64,000 nucleotides of DNA from Limimaricola sp. (lineage in GTDB: Bacteria > Pseudomonadota > Alphaproteobacteria > Rhodobacterales > Rhodobacteraceae), in contig NZ_WGLM01000004.1 of assembly GCF_016125575.1 (NCBI RefSeq), forward strand, positions 560,501 to 624,500, written 5' to 3'. The notes below the pieces were generated by a model, which worked only from the letters and a program-made list of their open reading frames with translations, was not told where the DNA came from and ran no database searches. Below, in pieces: positions 50,044-57,891 of the stretch; position 1 is the first letter of the stretch, and each line of letters opens with the position of its first letter. Both the position numbers and the translations under genes were made by a program.

Positions 50044-51660
50044 TTACTCCGCGGGTGTGGCGATGGCACTGGCGCGGCCGCGCCCACCGGTCAGGCGGTT
50101 GCGGTGGATGTCGTCCCAGCGGTCCGTTTCGTCGACGTCCATGTAGGGGCCTTTACGGATGTATTTCAGCATCAGGCCCATCTCGACTATGAAGAGAACG
50201 GTATAGAGCAGCACAAAACCCACCAGCGTCAGCGCGACATCGGTGATCGACAGTGCGCTGACCGACAGCGCAGTCGGCAAGATGCCGTCCACTGTCCACG
50301 GTTGGCGACCGAACTCTGCAACGAACCAGCCCAGTTCCGCGGCAATCCACGGCGCGGGGATCATCCAGACGGCAAGGTGCAGCGCCGGACGTGGGAACCG
50401 CATGCCGCGAAAGCTTGCCATGTAGAAGAAGTAGGCCATCGTGGCGATGAAGCCAAAGCCGAGTGCCACCATCAGGCGGAAGGCCCAGAACAGCGGCCAG
50501 ACCGTGGGCACGGTATCGTTGGCGGCCTGCACGATCTGCGCATCGGTCGCCTGCCGTGGGTCATCGACGTATTTCTTCAGCAGGAACGCAAAGCCGAGGT
50601 CGCTGGAATGTTCGTTGAACGTATTCGTCACCGACGGGTCCACCTGCCCCTTGGCCTCGCGGATCTTCATCAAGGCGTCATAGGCGATGATGCCCGACCG
50701 GATGCGCCCCTGATTTTCCTGTGTCAGTTGATTGATGCCGGGGATCACCCCCGTCAGCGATCGGGTGCCGATCAGCCCCATCACGCCGGGGATCTTGATG
50801 GCGTAATGCGTCTCTCGCGCCTGCTGGTCGGGAATGCCGAAGAGGGTGAAGGGCGCGGGCGCCTGCTCGGTCTCCCACATCGCCTCGATCGCGGCGATCT
50901 TCATCTTCTGGTTTTCCGAGGCCGTGTAGCCCGATTCGTCCCCCAGCAGCACGACCGACAGAGCCGAGGCCAGGCCAAAGGCCGCCGCGACGGTGATCGA
51001 CCGCCGGGCCAATTCGATATGCCGTCCCTTCAGAAGGTACCACGCAGACACGCCCAGCACGAAAACCGCCGCCGTGACGTAGCCGGCCGAAACGGTGTGC
51101 ACGAATTTTGCCTGCGCGACGGGGTTGAACAGCACGTCGAAGAAGCTGGTCATCTCCATCCGCATCGTCATCGGGTTGAAGGCCGCGCCGACCGGGTTCT
51201 GCATCCAGCCGTTGGCGATCAGGATCCACAGCGCCGAGAAGTTCGACCCGATGGCGACCAGCCACGCCACCACAAGGTGCTGCACCTTGCTCAGCTTGTC
51301 CCAGCCGAAGAAGAAAAGGCCCACGAACGTGGCCTCGAGGAAGAAGGCCATCAGCCCTTCGATGGCCAGCGGTGCACCGAAGATATCGCCAACGTAGTGG
51401 CTGTAATAGCTCCAGTTCATGCCGAACTGGAACTCCATGGTCAGGCCGGTGGCGACGCCGAGCACGAAGTTGATGCCGAACAGCGTGCCCCAGAACTTGG
51501 TCATTTGCCGCCAGACTGGGCGGTTGGTCATGACATAGACCGTCTCCATGATCGCGACGAGGATCGACAGACCCAGCGTCAGCGGCACGAAGAGGAAGTG
51601 ATACATGGCTGTCATGGCGAATTGCAGCCGCGACAGCTCGACGATTCCGAGTTCAAACAT
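50044..51660 (-). CDS. cydA: Cytochrome bd ubiquinol oxidase subunit I
   Basis: A 538-residue subunit I carrying the three hemes and the quinol site. N-terminal AMTAMYHFLFVPLTLG holds the His ligand of heme b595, GVATGLTMEFQFGMNWSYY follows, and SNFSALWILIANGWMQNPVG contains the other conserved segment. The Q-loop (about residues 245-390) is of the long, E. coli-like type (GDESGYTASENQKM onward). The upstream DNA holds a perfect FNR box and a matching -10, so expression should rise at low oxygen. Confidence 0.97.
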   Translation of the reverse strand: MFELGIVELSRLQFAMTAMYHFLFVPLTLGLSILVAIMETVYVMTNRPVWRQMTKFWGTLFGINFVLGVATGLTMEFQFGMNWSYYSHYVGDIFGAPLAIEGLMAFFLEATFVGLFFFGWDKLSKVQHLVVAWLVAIGSNFSALWILIANGWMQNPVGAAFNPMTMRMEMTSFFDVLFNPVAQAKFVHTVSAGYVTAAVFVLGVSAWYLLKGRHIELARRSITVAAAFGLASALSVVLLGDESGYTASENQKMKIAAIEAMWETEQAPAPFTLFGIPDQQARETHYAIKIPGVMGLIGTRSLTGVIPGINQLTQENQGRIRSGIIAYDALMKIREAKGQVDPSVTNTFNEHSSDLGFAFLLKKYVDDPRQATDAQIVQAANDTVPTVWPLFWAFRLMVALGFGFIATMAYFFYMASFRGMRFPRPALHLAVWMIPAPWIAAELGWFVAEFGRQPWTVDGILPTALSVSALSITDVALTLVGFVLLYTVLFIVEMGLMLKYIRKGPYMDVDETDRWDDIHRNRLTGGRGRASAIATPAE

Positions 51661-51717
51661 CAGGTACTCCTGTCAACGCCAACCGGAACGAACCAGACGG
51701 CGAAATATGCCGCCTTC

Positions 51718-51757
51718 GTTATGGTTCTCAGGATAGGCACGCGTTGATCTGGATCAA
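51718..51757 (-). promoter_or_regulatory. FNR-type box and -10 element of the cydABX operon
   Basis: TTGATCTGGATCAA (51744-51757) is a perfect TTGAT-N4-ATCAA FNR/FnrL box. On the minus strand CATAAC (51723 to 51718) lies about 28-33 bp downstream of the box centre, so transcription would start about 40-41 bp after the centre, the class II spacing. The cydA ATG at 51660 leaves a leader of about 50 nt. This predicts activation at low oxygen. Confidence 0.75.
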
Positions 51758-51782
51758 CAATTCCGTGCGGTAAATACAGCTT

Positions 51783-53435
51783 TCAAGACAACGTGACGCA
51801 CCGATCGGCCCAGTCACGCTCCAGCGGGCGATGGGCAGCTACCGCGATTGCCGTGCGTGGCAGCTCCGCGCGCAGATTGGCCAGCAGCCGGCTGGCGGTT
51901 TCGGCGTCGATCCCCTCGGTCGGTTCGTCCAGCAACAGGACCTCGGGGCGGCGAAGCAGAACGCGGGCGATGGCCAGCCGTCGCGCCTCGCCACCCGAAA
52001 GGCCGGCACCACGATCGGCAAGGCGCAAGTCCAGCCCGCCGCGACCTGCAACAGCTGGCCATAGCATCACCTGCTCCAGCGCCGCTTGCATCGTCGCATC
52101 GTCGGCATCAGGCGCGGCAAGGGCGAGGTTCTCGCGCAGGCTGCCGCCAACAAGGGCGGCGCGCTGCGGCAAAAGGCCCAGATGGGTGCGCAAGGCAGAC
52201 TCTGGCCAGTTGTCGAGCGGTGCGCCTGCCAGTGTGATCGTGCCAGCATCGGGCGTGATCAGGCCCGCCGCAAGCGCGAGTATCGTGCTCTTGCCCGCGC
52301 CGCTGGGCCCCGTGAGTGCAACGGTTTCGCCGGGGTGCAAAGTCAGGCTGAACCCCTCTACCACCGCGCGCGTCGCGCCGGCGCGGCAATAGGCCAAACC
52401 CTGGATTTCCAGCCCCTGCGCGGCGTCGGCGGCAGGGCGGGCCATGGCGGGCGCAGTCGGGACCGGGCGCAGATCGGGCGCGACGCGGCGCGCGGCATCG
52501 GCCATGCGGCCGACCTCGGCCACCGCACGGCGCAACGGCATCAGCGTTTCGGCCAGCCCGAGGGCCGCGAAAGGACCAATGGCAGCCGTCGCTGCACTGA
52601 TCTGGCCCGCGCGCAGCGCATCCAGTCCCAGCGCCAGCGCACCGCCGACCGCGGCAAGACTGGTTAGCGACAGGGCCAGCCCCGCGCCGCGCTCGATCCG
52701 GTCGATGCGGAGCCGGAGGGCGCGCCGCCGCTGGTCTGCCGCCATCGCGTGGGCCTCTTGCGTGCTCAGCCGTCCGGCCACGGCCAGATCATCACGCGCA
52801 CGGATAAGGTCCACAGTGCGGGCGCGCAGCGCCTGGCCTGCCCGCTCGGCCAGCCGGGCAGGTGTTGCGGCTGCACGGATGCCAAGGGCCAGTACCGCCA
52901 CCCCGCCCATGAGGTGGACCGCCAGTAGCCACAGCGCAACGGCCGGCGTGGCCAGCCACGCCAGGAGCAGCGCTGCCACTGCCTGTGTCAGAACGGCAGC
53001 CCCCAGCGGAAGCACCAGACGCAGCGTGATGCCATCCAGCGCGTCGACATCTGCCGTCAGCCGGTTCAGCGCCAGCGCACCGCGCAACCGCTCCAGCCGC
53101 GAGAACGGCGCGGCGGCAAGGTGTTGCAGCAGCCGCACCCGCAGCCCTGCCAGCACCCGCAGCGTGGCATCGTGGGTAAATACACGCTCGCCATAGCGGG
53201 CAGTGGTACGGCCGAAGGCCAGGAGCCGCACCATTGCGCCGGGGCGAAATACGTCAAAGGTCGCGCCTGTGCCCGCCAGCCCGGCTGCCGCCGCCGCAAG
53301 GATGAACCAGCCTGACAGTCCCAAGAGCCCGACCCCCGCCAGCAGTGTCACCACGCTCAGCACCGCGCCGCGTGTCAGGCCCGTTCGCTCACCGCGCGCA
53401 ACGTGGAGGAAAACGGAAAGGAGCGCCCGCATCAC
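51783..53435 (-). CDS. cydC: Cysteine/glutathione ABC exporter subunit CydC
   Basis: A 550-residue half-transporter: six transmembrane segments in residues 1-310, then an ATPase with Walker A LTGPSGAGKST, signature LSGGEARRLAIARVLL and Walker B VLLLDEPTEG. With CydD it exports cysteine and glutathione to the periplasm, which bd-type oxidase and cytochrome c assembly need. It overlaps cydD by 4 bp (ATGA). It lies upstream of cydA on the same strand but is separated by the FNR-controlled promoter, so cydAB has its own start. Confidence 0.94.
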   Translation of the reverse strand: MMRALLSVFLHVARGERTGLTRGAVLSVVTLLAGVGLLGLSGWFILAAAAAGLAGTGATFDVFRPGAMVRLLAFGRTTARYGERVFTHDATLRVLAGLRVRLLQHLAAAPFSRLERLRGALALNRLTADVDALDGITLRLVLPLGAAVLTQAVAALLLAWLATPAVALWLLAVHLMGGVAVLALGIRAAATPARLAERAGQALRARTVDLIRARDDLAVAGRLSTQEAHAMAADQRRRALRLRIDRIERGAGLALSLTSLAAVGGALALGLDALRAGQISAATAAIGPFAALGLAETLMPLRRAVAEVGRMADAARRVAPDLRPVPTAPAMARPAADAAQGLEIQGLAYCRAGATRAVVEGFSLTLHPGETVALTGPSGAGKSTILALAAGLITPDAGTITLAGAPLDNWPESALRTHLGLLPQRAALVGGSLRENLALAAPDADDATMQAALEQVMLWPAVAGRGGLDLRLADRGAGLSGGEARRLAIARVLLRRPEVLLLDEPTEGIDAETASRLLANLRAELPRTAIAVAAHRPLERDWADRCVTLS

Positions 53436-55096
53436 GCCGCTTCCCCGACGGCAAGCGTCTTGTCCATGCGGGCGATCAGGCGAGGGTCATGCGTCGCCAC
53501 GATCAGCGTCGCGCCGCGCGCCGCTTGCGCCATAAGGCCGTCAATCACCGCGGCGGCCGTGACGTCATCAAGGTCGGCGGTGGGTTCATCGGCAAGGATC
53601 AGGTCAGGCCCGGCATGCAGGGCCCGGGCCAGTGCCATACGCCGCGCCTCGCCCCCCGAAAGTCCCGCACCCGCCTCGCCCAGTCTTGTGGCCAGACCGC
53701 GCGGCATAGCCGCCACCACGGCCGTGCCTGCCGCGGCCTCCAGCGCCGCATCGATATCGCCGTCGCGGCCCAATGTCAGGTTTGCACGCAGGCTGGCATC
53801 GAGAAACCACGGGCCTTGCGGCATCCATCCGATCCGCGCCCGCCAGGCATCGGCGGTTGCATCGCCAAGTGCGCGGCCTGCCACCTCGATCCGGCCGCTT
53901 TCGGGTGCCGCCAGCCCGGCGATCAGCCGCAGCAGCGTTGTCTTTCCCGCGCCGCTGGGCCCGGTCACGGCAAGGCTTTCGCCCGGAGCCACGGTAACAT
54001 CGGGATAGGTGATGCGCCGCATGCCCGTCTGAACCACGACCCCCTGCAAGCGCAGGGTGGCGGGGCCGGGCAAGGGCGCGGTGGCCTGACCCTGGCCCAG
54101 GATCGGCCGGTTTGGCCCCTGCTCAAGTTCGGCCAGCTCCTCGGCCACGGCCTCGGCTGCGGCCTTGTCATGCCACGCCGCGGACAGATCGCGCAGCGGC
54201 AGGTAGAAATCGGGTGCAAGAAGCAACACCCAAAGCGCCCCGAAAGCCGAGATTGAGTGACCCCAACTTCCCCATCCCAGCGCGCCCAGCAGGGCGAAAC
54301 CGCACCAGACGGCCACCATCGCCACGCCGATGGCGGCAAAGAACTCCAGCACCGCGGAAGAGAGAAAGGCAATGCGCAAGACCTCCATCGTGCGGACGCG
54401 CAGGCTGTCCGACCGGTCTCGTAGCCCCGCGACCAGCCTGCCGGTCGCCGCCATCAGACGCATGTCAGGGAGTGCCGAAAGCCTGTCGACCAACATGTCG
54501 TTGAGGCTGGCAATCTCGGTCATCTGGCGCTGGCTTGCCTCCTTCGCGGCCATGCCCACAAGGGCTTGAAAGACCGGGATCAGCGGCCCACTGACCAGCA
54601 GCACCAGCCCCACCGCCCATGATTGCGCGAAACTGATCAGCAAGATCACCGGCGTCACCACCATCACCCGTGCCCGGGCCGGCGCGTAGCGGGTCAGATA
54701 GGGCGTCAGCAGGTCGATCTTTTCGGCCACGAGAGCCGCGATGGCGCCGGGGCCGGCCGGAGCCGTGCCGCCGCGCCGCGCTTCGCGGGCCACCAGATGC
54801 GCCCGCGCTGTGGCCGCCACGGTATCGGCCACGAGGTAAAGCCGCCCCTCTGCCAGATAACTCAAGATCGCGCGCAGCGCCCCGAAGCCGACGAAAGCCG
54901 CGACAGTTGGCAACGCGGCAGGTGGATGACCGTGCAGCGCGGCTGCCAGGGCCTGCGCCAGCACCGCGGCCTGCGGCAGCCACAAAAGCGCGGCCAGCGC
55001 AGTCAGCCAGCCGGCAGTTCGCAAGGCGCGGTCGCTACCCGCGGTCAGGCGGGCGAGGGGCCGGGCGATCGGCGGGGGAGGGGCAGGAGGTGACAC
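53432..55096 (-). CDS. cydD: Cysteine/glutathione ABC exporter subunit CydD
   Basis: A 554-residue half-transporter with six transmembrane segments and an ATPase with Walker A VTGPSGAGKTT, signature LSGGEARRMALARALH and Walker B LILADEPTADLD. The start is uncertain: GTG 55096 (VSPPAPPPP) gives the expected length with AAGGCC about 9 bp upstream. A frame open to 55360 would run through the nsrR promoter and is unlikely. The N-terminal helix begins at LTALAALLWLPQAAVLA. First gene of cydDC, near an FNR box at 55160. Confidence 0.92.
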   Translation of the reverse strand: MSPPAPPPPIARPLARLTAGSDRALRTAGWLTALAALLWLPQAAVLAQALAAALHGHPPAALPTVAAFVGFGALRAILSYLAEGRLYLVADTVAATARAHLVAREARRGGTAPAGPGAIAALVAEKIDLLTPYLTRYAPARARVMVVTPVILLISFAQSWAVGLVLLVSGPLIPVFQALVGMAAKEASQRQMTEIASLNDMLVDRLSALPDMRLMAATGRLVAGLRDRSDSLRVRTMEVLRIAFLSSAVLEFFAAIGVAMVAVWCGFALLGALGWGSWGHSISAFGALWVLLLAPDFYLPLRDLSAAWHDKAAAEAVAEELAELEQGPNRPILGQGQATAPLPGPATLRLQGVVVQTGMRRITYPDVTVAPGESLAVTGPSGAGKTTLLRLIAGLAAPESGRIEVAGRALGDATADAWRARIGWMPQGPWFLDASLRANLTLGRDGDIDAALEAAAGTAVVAAMPRGLATRLGEAGAGLSGGEARRMALARALHAGPDLILADEPTADLDDVTAAAVIDGLMAQAARGATLIVATHDPRLIARMDKTLAVGEAA

Positions 55097-55159
55097 GCGA
55101 AACCGAGGCCTTGAACCAGACTTGATGCGGCAGATAGGGCGCGCGGCGCTGCCGGCGAC

Positions 55160-55173
55160 TTGATACGGATCAA
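55160..55173. promoter_or_regulatory. FNR-type box between cydD and nsrR
   Basis: TTGATACGGATCAA is a perfect TTGAT-N4-ATCAA match in the divergent region. Class II spacing would put a -10 near TCTATC (55194-55199) for nsrR or near TATCTG on the minus strand (55136 to 55131) for cydD; both are possible, so the direction of control is not decided. It parallels the box upstream of cydA. Confidence 0.65.
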
Positions 55174-55256
55174 ACCCTGAAACGGCGCGAGGGTCTATCG
55201 CTGGTGAACCTGCTGCACACGAATGGGAGGAGCGGGCAAAGAAGGGGACGAAGCGA

Positions 55257-55688
55257 ATGCGGCTGACGATGAGGACCAACCTGGCGATGCGCGCGCTGAT
55301 GCACTGCGCCGTGCAGGCGCCGGAAATGCTGCGCACTGCCGACGTGGCCCGCGCCTGCAACGCCTCTTTCCACCATCTTGCCGCGGTCGTTCACGGGTTG
55401 GAGGCGGCGGGGTTTCTCAACACTGCGCGGGGGCGCAAGGGTGGCATCGCGCTGGCCCGTCCCGCGGCGGAGATCTCTGTCGGGCAGGTGTTTCGCATCT
55501 TCGAGGCCGAGGTGCCCTTTGCCGAATGCCTTGATCCCGCGCACAATACCTGTCCGCTGATCGCCGTCTGCCGCCTGCAGGGTGTGCTGTGCCGGGCGCT
55601 GGACGCCTTCTATGCCGAGCTTGACCGTGTCACGTTGCAGGACCTCGTCGACGGCAATACCGGGCTGGCGAGGCTCTTCGCAGCCTGA
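55257..55688 (+). CDS. nsrR: Rrf2-family NO-sensing repressor, NsrR-like
   Basis: A 143-residue Rrf2 regulator: N-terminal winged helix (MRLTMRTNLAMRALMHCAV start, TADVARACNASFHHLAAVVHGLEAAGFL recognition region, quoted in part), an RGRKGGIALARPA wing and the three-Cys cluster site Cys91, Cys99, Cys105 in ECLDPAHNTCPLIAVC, the pattern of NsrR [4Fe-4S]. NsrR derepresses NO-detoxifying genes on cluster nitrosylation. ATG 55257 is favoured over ATG 55269. It diverges from cydDC; control of the NO-tolerant bd oxidase is a reasonable inference. Confidence 0.88.
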   Translation: MRLTMRTNLAMRALMHCAVQAPEMLRTADVARACNASFHHLAAVVHGLEAAGFLNTARGRKGGIALARPAAEISVGQVFRIFEAEVPFAECLDPAHNTCPLIAVCRLQGVLCRALDAFYAELDRVTLQDLVDGNTGLARLFAA

Positions 55689-55785
55689 GGCCCGATACGG
55701 CAGAAGACCTTTACAAGCCCCGTCGCGGGCGCGATGACGGGGCAAGGGCGGCAGCACGGCCGCAGACCGCGTTGGAGGGCTGGCG

Positions 55786-56484
55786 ATGACATTTGACCGT
55801 TCCATCAAGATCGCGCCGTCGATCCTGTCGGCCGATTTCGCGGCCTTCGGGGCCGAGTGCGAAGCGATCGAGGCGCAGGGCGCCGACTGGGTCCATGTCG
55901 ACGTGATGGATGGCCATTTCGTGCCCAACATCACCTTCGGCCCGGCGATGTGCGCGGCGATCCGGCCCCATATCAAGGGCGTGATGGACGTGCACCTGAT
56001 GATCAGCCCGGTCGACGCCTATATCGAGGCCTTCGCCAAGGCGGGCGCCGACATCATCTCGGTTCATCCCGAGGCGGGGCCGCATACCCACCGCACGTTG
56101 CAGGCGATCCGTGCCGCCGGCGCGCGGCCGGGGCTGGCGATCAATCCCGGCACCGGGCTGGCCGATGTCGAGTACATGCTGGACCTTGTCGATCTGGTCT
56201 GCGTGATGACGGTCAACCCGGGCTTTGGCGGGCAGAAGTTCATCCATTCGCAGGTCGCCAAGGTGGCGGCCCTGCGCAAGATGATCGGCGACAGGCCCGT
56301 CCACATCGAGATCGACGGCGGCGTGACGCCTGAGACCGCGCCGATGGTCGCGGCGGCGGGGGCCGACGTGCTGGTCGCGGGGTCGGCGGTGTTCAAGGGG
56401 GGATCGGTCGCCGATCCCGCACCCTACGGGGCCAACATCCGCGCGATCCGAACGGCGGCCCACCGCGCACAGGTCGCCGCCTGA
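55786..56484 (+). CDS. rpe: Ribulose-phosphate 3-epimerase
   Basis: A 232-residue TIM-barrel enzyme that interconverts ribulose 5-phosphate and xylulose 5-phosphate (pentose phosphate pathway, Calvin cycle). Motifs: IAPSILSADFAAFG at the N-terminus, HVDVMDGHFVPNITFGP with metal-binding His and Asp, HLMISPVDAYIEAF, MTVNPGFGGQKFI, IEIDGGVTPETAP and VAGSAVFKG. GGAGG lies 7 bp upstream of ATG 55786. It converges with allA (12 bp between stops). Confidence 0.97.
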   Translation: MTFDRSIKIAPSILSADFAAFGAECEAIEAQGADWVHVDVMDGHFVPNITFGPAMCAAIRPHIKGVMDVHLMISPVDAYIEAFAKAGADIISVHPEAGPHTHRTLQAIRAAGARPGLAINPGTGLADVEYMLDLVDLVCVMTVNPGFGGQKFIHSQVAKVAALRKMIGDRPVHIEIDGGVTPETAPMVAAAGADVLVAGSAVFKGGSVADPAPYGANIRAIRTAAHRAQVAA

Positions 56485-56496
56485 GGCGGCGCCGGG

Positions 56497-56982
56497 TCAG
56501 CCGCGGATCACCTGCGGCTGCGGTGCCAGCGGGTATTCCTGCAGGTTGTCGCCCGGCCCGATCCTGTCAATCACCGCGAAAAGCCCGGGCGCGGCCAGCG
56601 GCGTCAGCACCCCGTGCCAGGTATTGCGCAACAGGTTGATGCCCTGTCCCGGCGCGGTCAGGAACGCACGCAGGCGCACCGGCGTGCCCGCGTCATCCTT
56701 GGCCACGATGACAAGGAAGGGATCGGCAGTCATCGGGATGAAGGCCTGGCTGCCCAGCGGATGGCGCTCCACGAGGTCGAGGCGGTAGGGAAAGCTGCGC
56801 GCCTCGGCCTTGAAGATGGAAATTCCCGCCCGCCCCTCGGGCCCGAAATCCAGCCGGGCGCGGTCGTGATAGCGCCCGCAAAGGCCCGCGTTGATGATCT
56901 TGTCAGGGGTGCCCGAGGCATCGAGCACGTCGCCGAAAGGGGCGAAGGCGGCGGCGGTCAGGGGTTCGGTCGTGATGATCAT
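56497..56982 (-). CDS. allA: Ureidoglycolate lyase
   Basis: A 161-residue protein of the ureidoglycolate lyase family: start LTAAAFAPFGDVLDASG, HDRARLDFGPEGRAGISIF, EAFIP-type GSQAFIPMTADPFLVIVA and the C-terminal NTWHGVLTPL. It splits ureidoglycolate into glyoxylate and urea, the last step of this purine route. It is the third minus-strand gene after puuE-uraD and allE. The 90-bp gap upstream carries a hairpin repeat (57004-57061). Confidence 0.95.
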   Translation of the reverse strand: MIITTEPLTAAAFAPFGDVLDASGTPDKIINAGLCGRYHDRARLDFGPEGRAGISIFKAEARSFPYRLDLVERHPLGSQAFIPMTADPFLVIVAKDDAGTPVRLRAFLTAPGQGINLLRNTWHGVLTPLAAPGLFAVIDRIGPGDNLQEYPLAPQPQVIRG

Positions 56983-57003
56983 GGGCAGGTCCGGTTGCAG
57001 GGC

Positions 57004-57061
57004 AAGGGGGGCTGTCTGCCCCCCTTGAACCCCCCGAGAGTATTTCCGGCCAGAAGAAGGG
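57004..57061 (+). repeat. Hairpin-containing intergenic repeat, copy 1
   Basis: AAGGGGGGC/GCCCCCCTT (57004-57012 and 57018-57026, loop TGTCT) is a perfect 9-bp hairpin, followed by CCCCCCGAGAGTATTTCC (57031-57048) and GGCCAGAAGAAGGG. A copy of the same layout lies inverted at 62051-62108. Similar GTATTTCCGGCCAGAAGAAG elements are, to my knowledge, frequent in intergenic DNA of Rhodobacterales. Confidence 0.75.
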
Positions 57062-57072
57062 ACCAGAGGGAT

Positions 57073-57891
57073 TCAGAATGTCAGGGACGCGTGGCGGTTG
57101 ACGTCCTTGTAAAGGAGGTAGCGGAACGGGCCGTCACCGGTGGCGATGCAGGCCTGCGGGCAGAAGGCGCGCAGCCACATGAAATCGCCGGGGCCGACGC
57201 TGTGCCAGCGGTCGTTCAGCAGGTATTCGGCGGTGCCGGTCAGCACGTAGAGGCCATGTTCCATCACGTGGGTTTCGGCAAAGGGGATGCGGCCGCCGGG
57301 CTGGAAGGTGACGATGTTGACATGCATGTCATGGCGAAGGTCGGCCGGATCGGCAAAGCGCTGCGTGGCCCAGTCCCGCGTGCCGGGCATGTAGTTCATA
57401 GGCGTGTCGGCCTCTTCGGCAAAGATCGGGTCCGGCGGAGGCAGGCCGGGCGCGGCAACGTAGCGTTTGCGCACCCAGTGAAAGCGCAGCGGCGCGGGGC
57501 CGGCGTTGCGCAGGCTCCACGGCTGGCCAGGCGGCAGGTAGGTATAGCTGCCGGGGCCGCGCACCTGCGTGCTGCCGGCAGCGGTCAGCGTCATCTGGCC
57601 CTCGGCCACGAACAGGCCCGCCTGGGCACCCGGATCGGGTTCGGGGGTGGTGCTGCCACCGCCGGGGGCAACCTCAACGGCATATTGCGCGAAGGTTTCG
57701 GCAAAGCCCGACAAGGGGCGCGCGATGATCCAGGCCCGCGTGCCGGTCCAGCCGGGCAGCAGGCTTGCCGTGATGTCGCGCATCGTGCCGGCCGGGATCA
57801 GCGCATAGGCGGTGGTGAAGATCGCGCCGTTCGCGACCGGGTCTTCGGCAAGGTCGGGCAGGCCGCCAGGGGGGAAGGCATAAGTCGTCAT
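57073..57891 (-). CDS. allE: (S)-ureidoglycine aminohydrolase (bicupin)
   Basis: A 272-residue bicupin. The C-terminal cupin holds the metal-binding pattern FAETHVMEHGLYVLTG and an EYLLNDRWHSVGPGDFMWLRAFCPQAC block (ends quoted); the N-terminal cupin carries the LFVAEGQMTLTAAG strand. It releases ammonia from (S)-ureidoglycine to give ureidoglycolate, the AllA substrate. The C-terminus ends in the YKDVNRHASLTF segment typical of the family. ATG 57891 overlaps the puuE-uraD stop by 4 bp. Confidence 0.93.
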   Translation of the reverse strand: MTTYAFPPGGLPDLAEDPVANGAIFTTAYALIPAGTMRDITASLLPGWTGTRAWIIARPLSGFAETFAQYAVEVAPGGGSTTPEPDPGAQAGLFVAEGQMTLTAAGSTQVRGPGSYTYLPPGQPWSLRNAGPAPLRFHWVRKRYVAAPGLPPPDPIFAEEADTPMNYMPGTRDWATQRFADPADLRHDMHVNIVTFQPGGRIPFAETHVMEHGLYVLTGTAEYLLNDRWHSVGPGDFMWLRAFCPQACIATGDGPFRYLLYKDVNRHASLTF

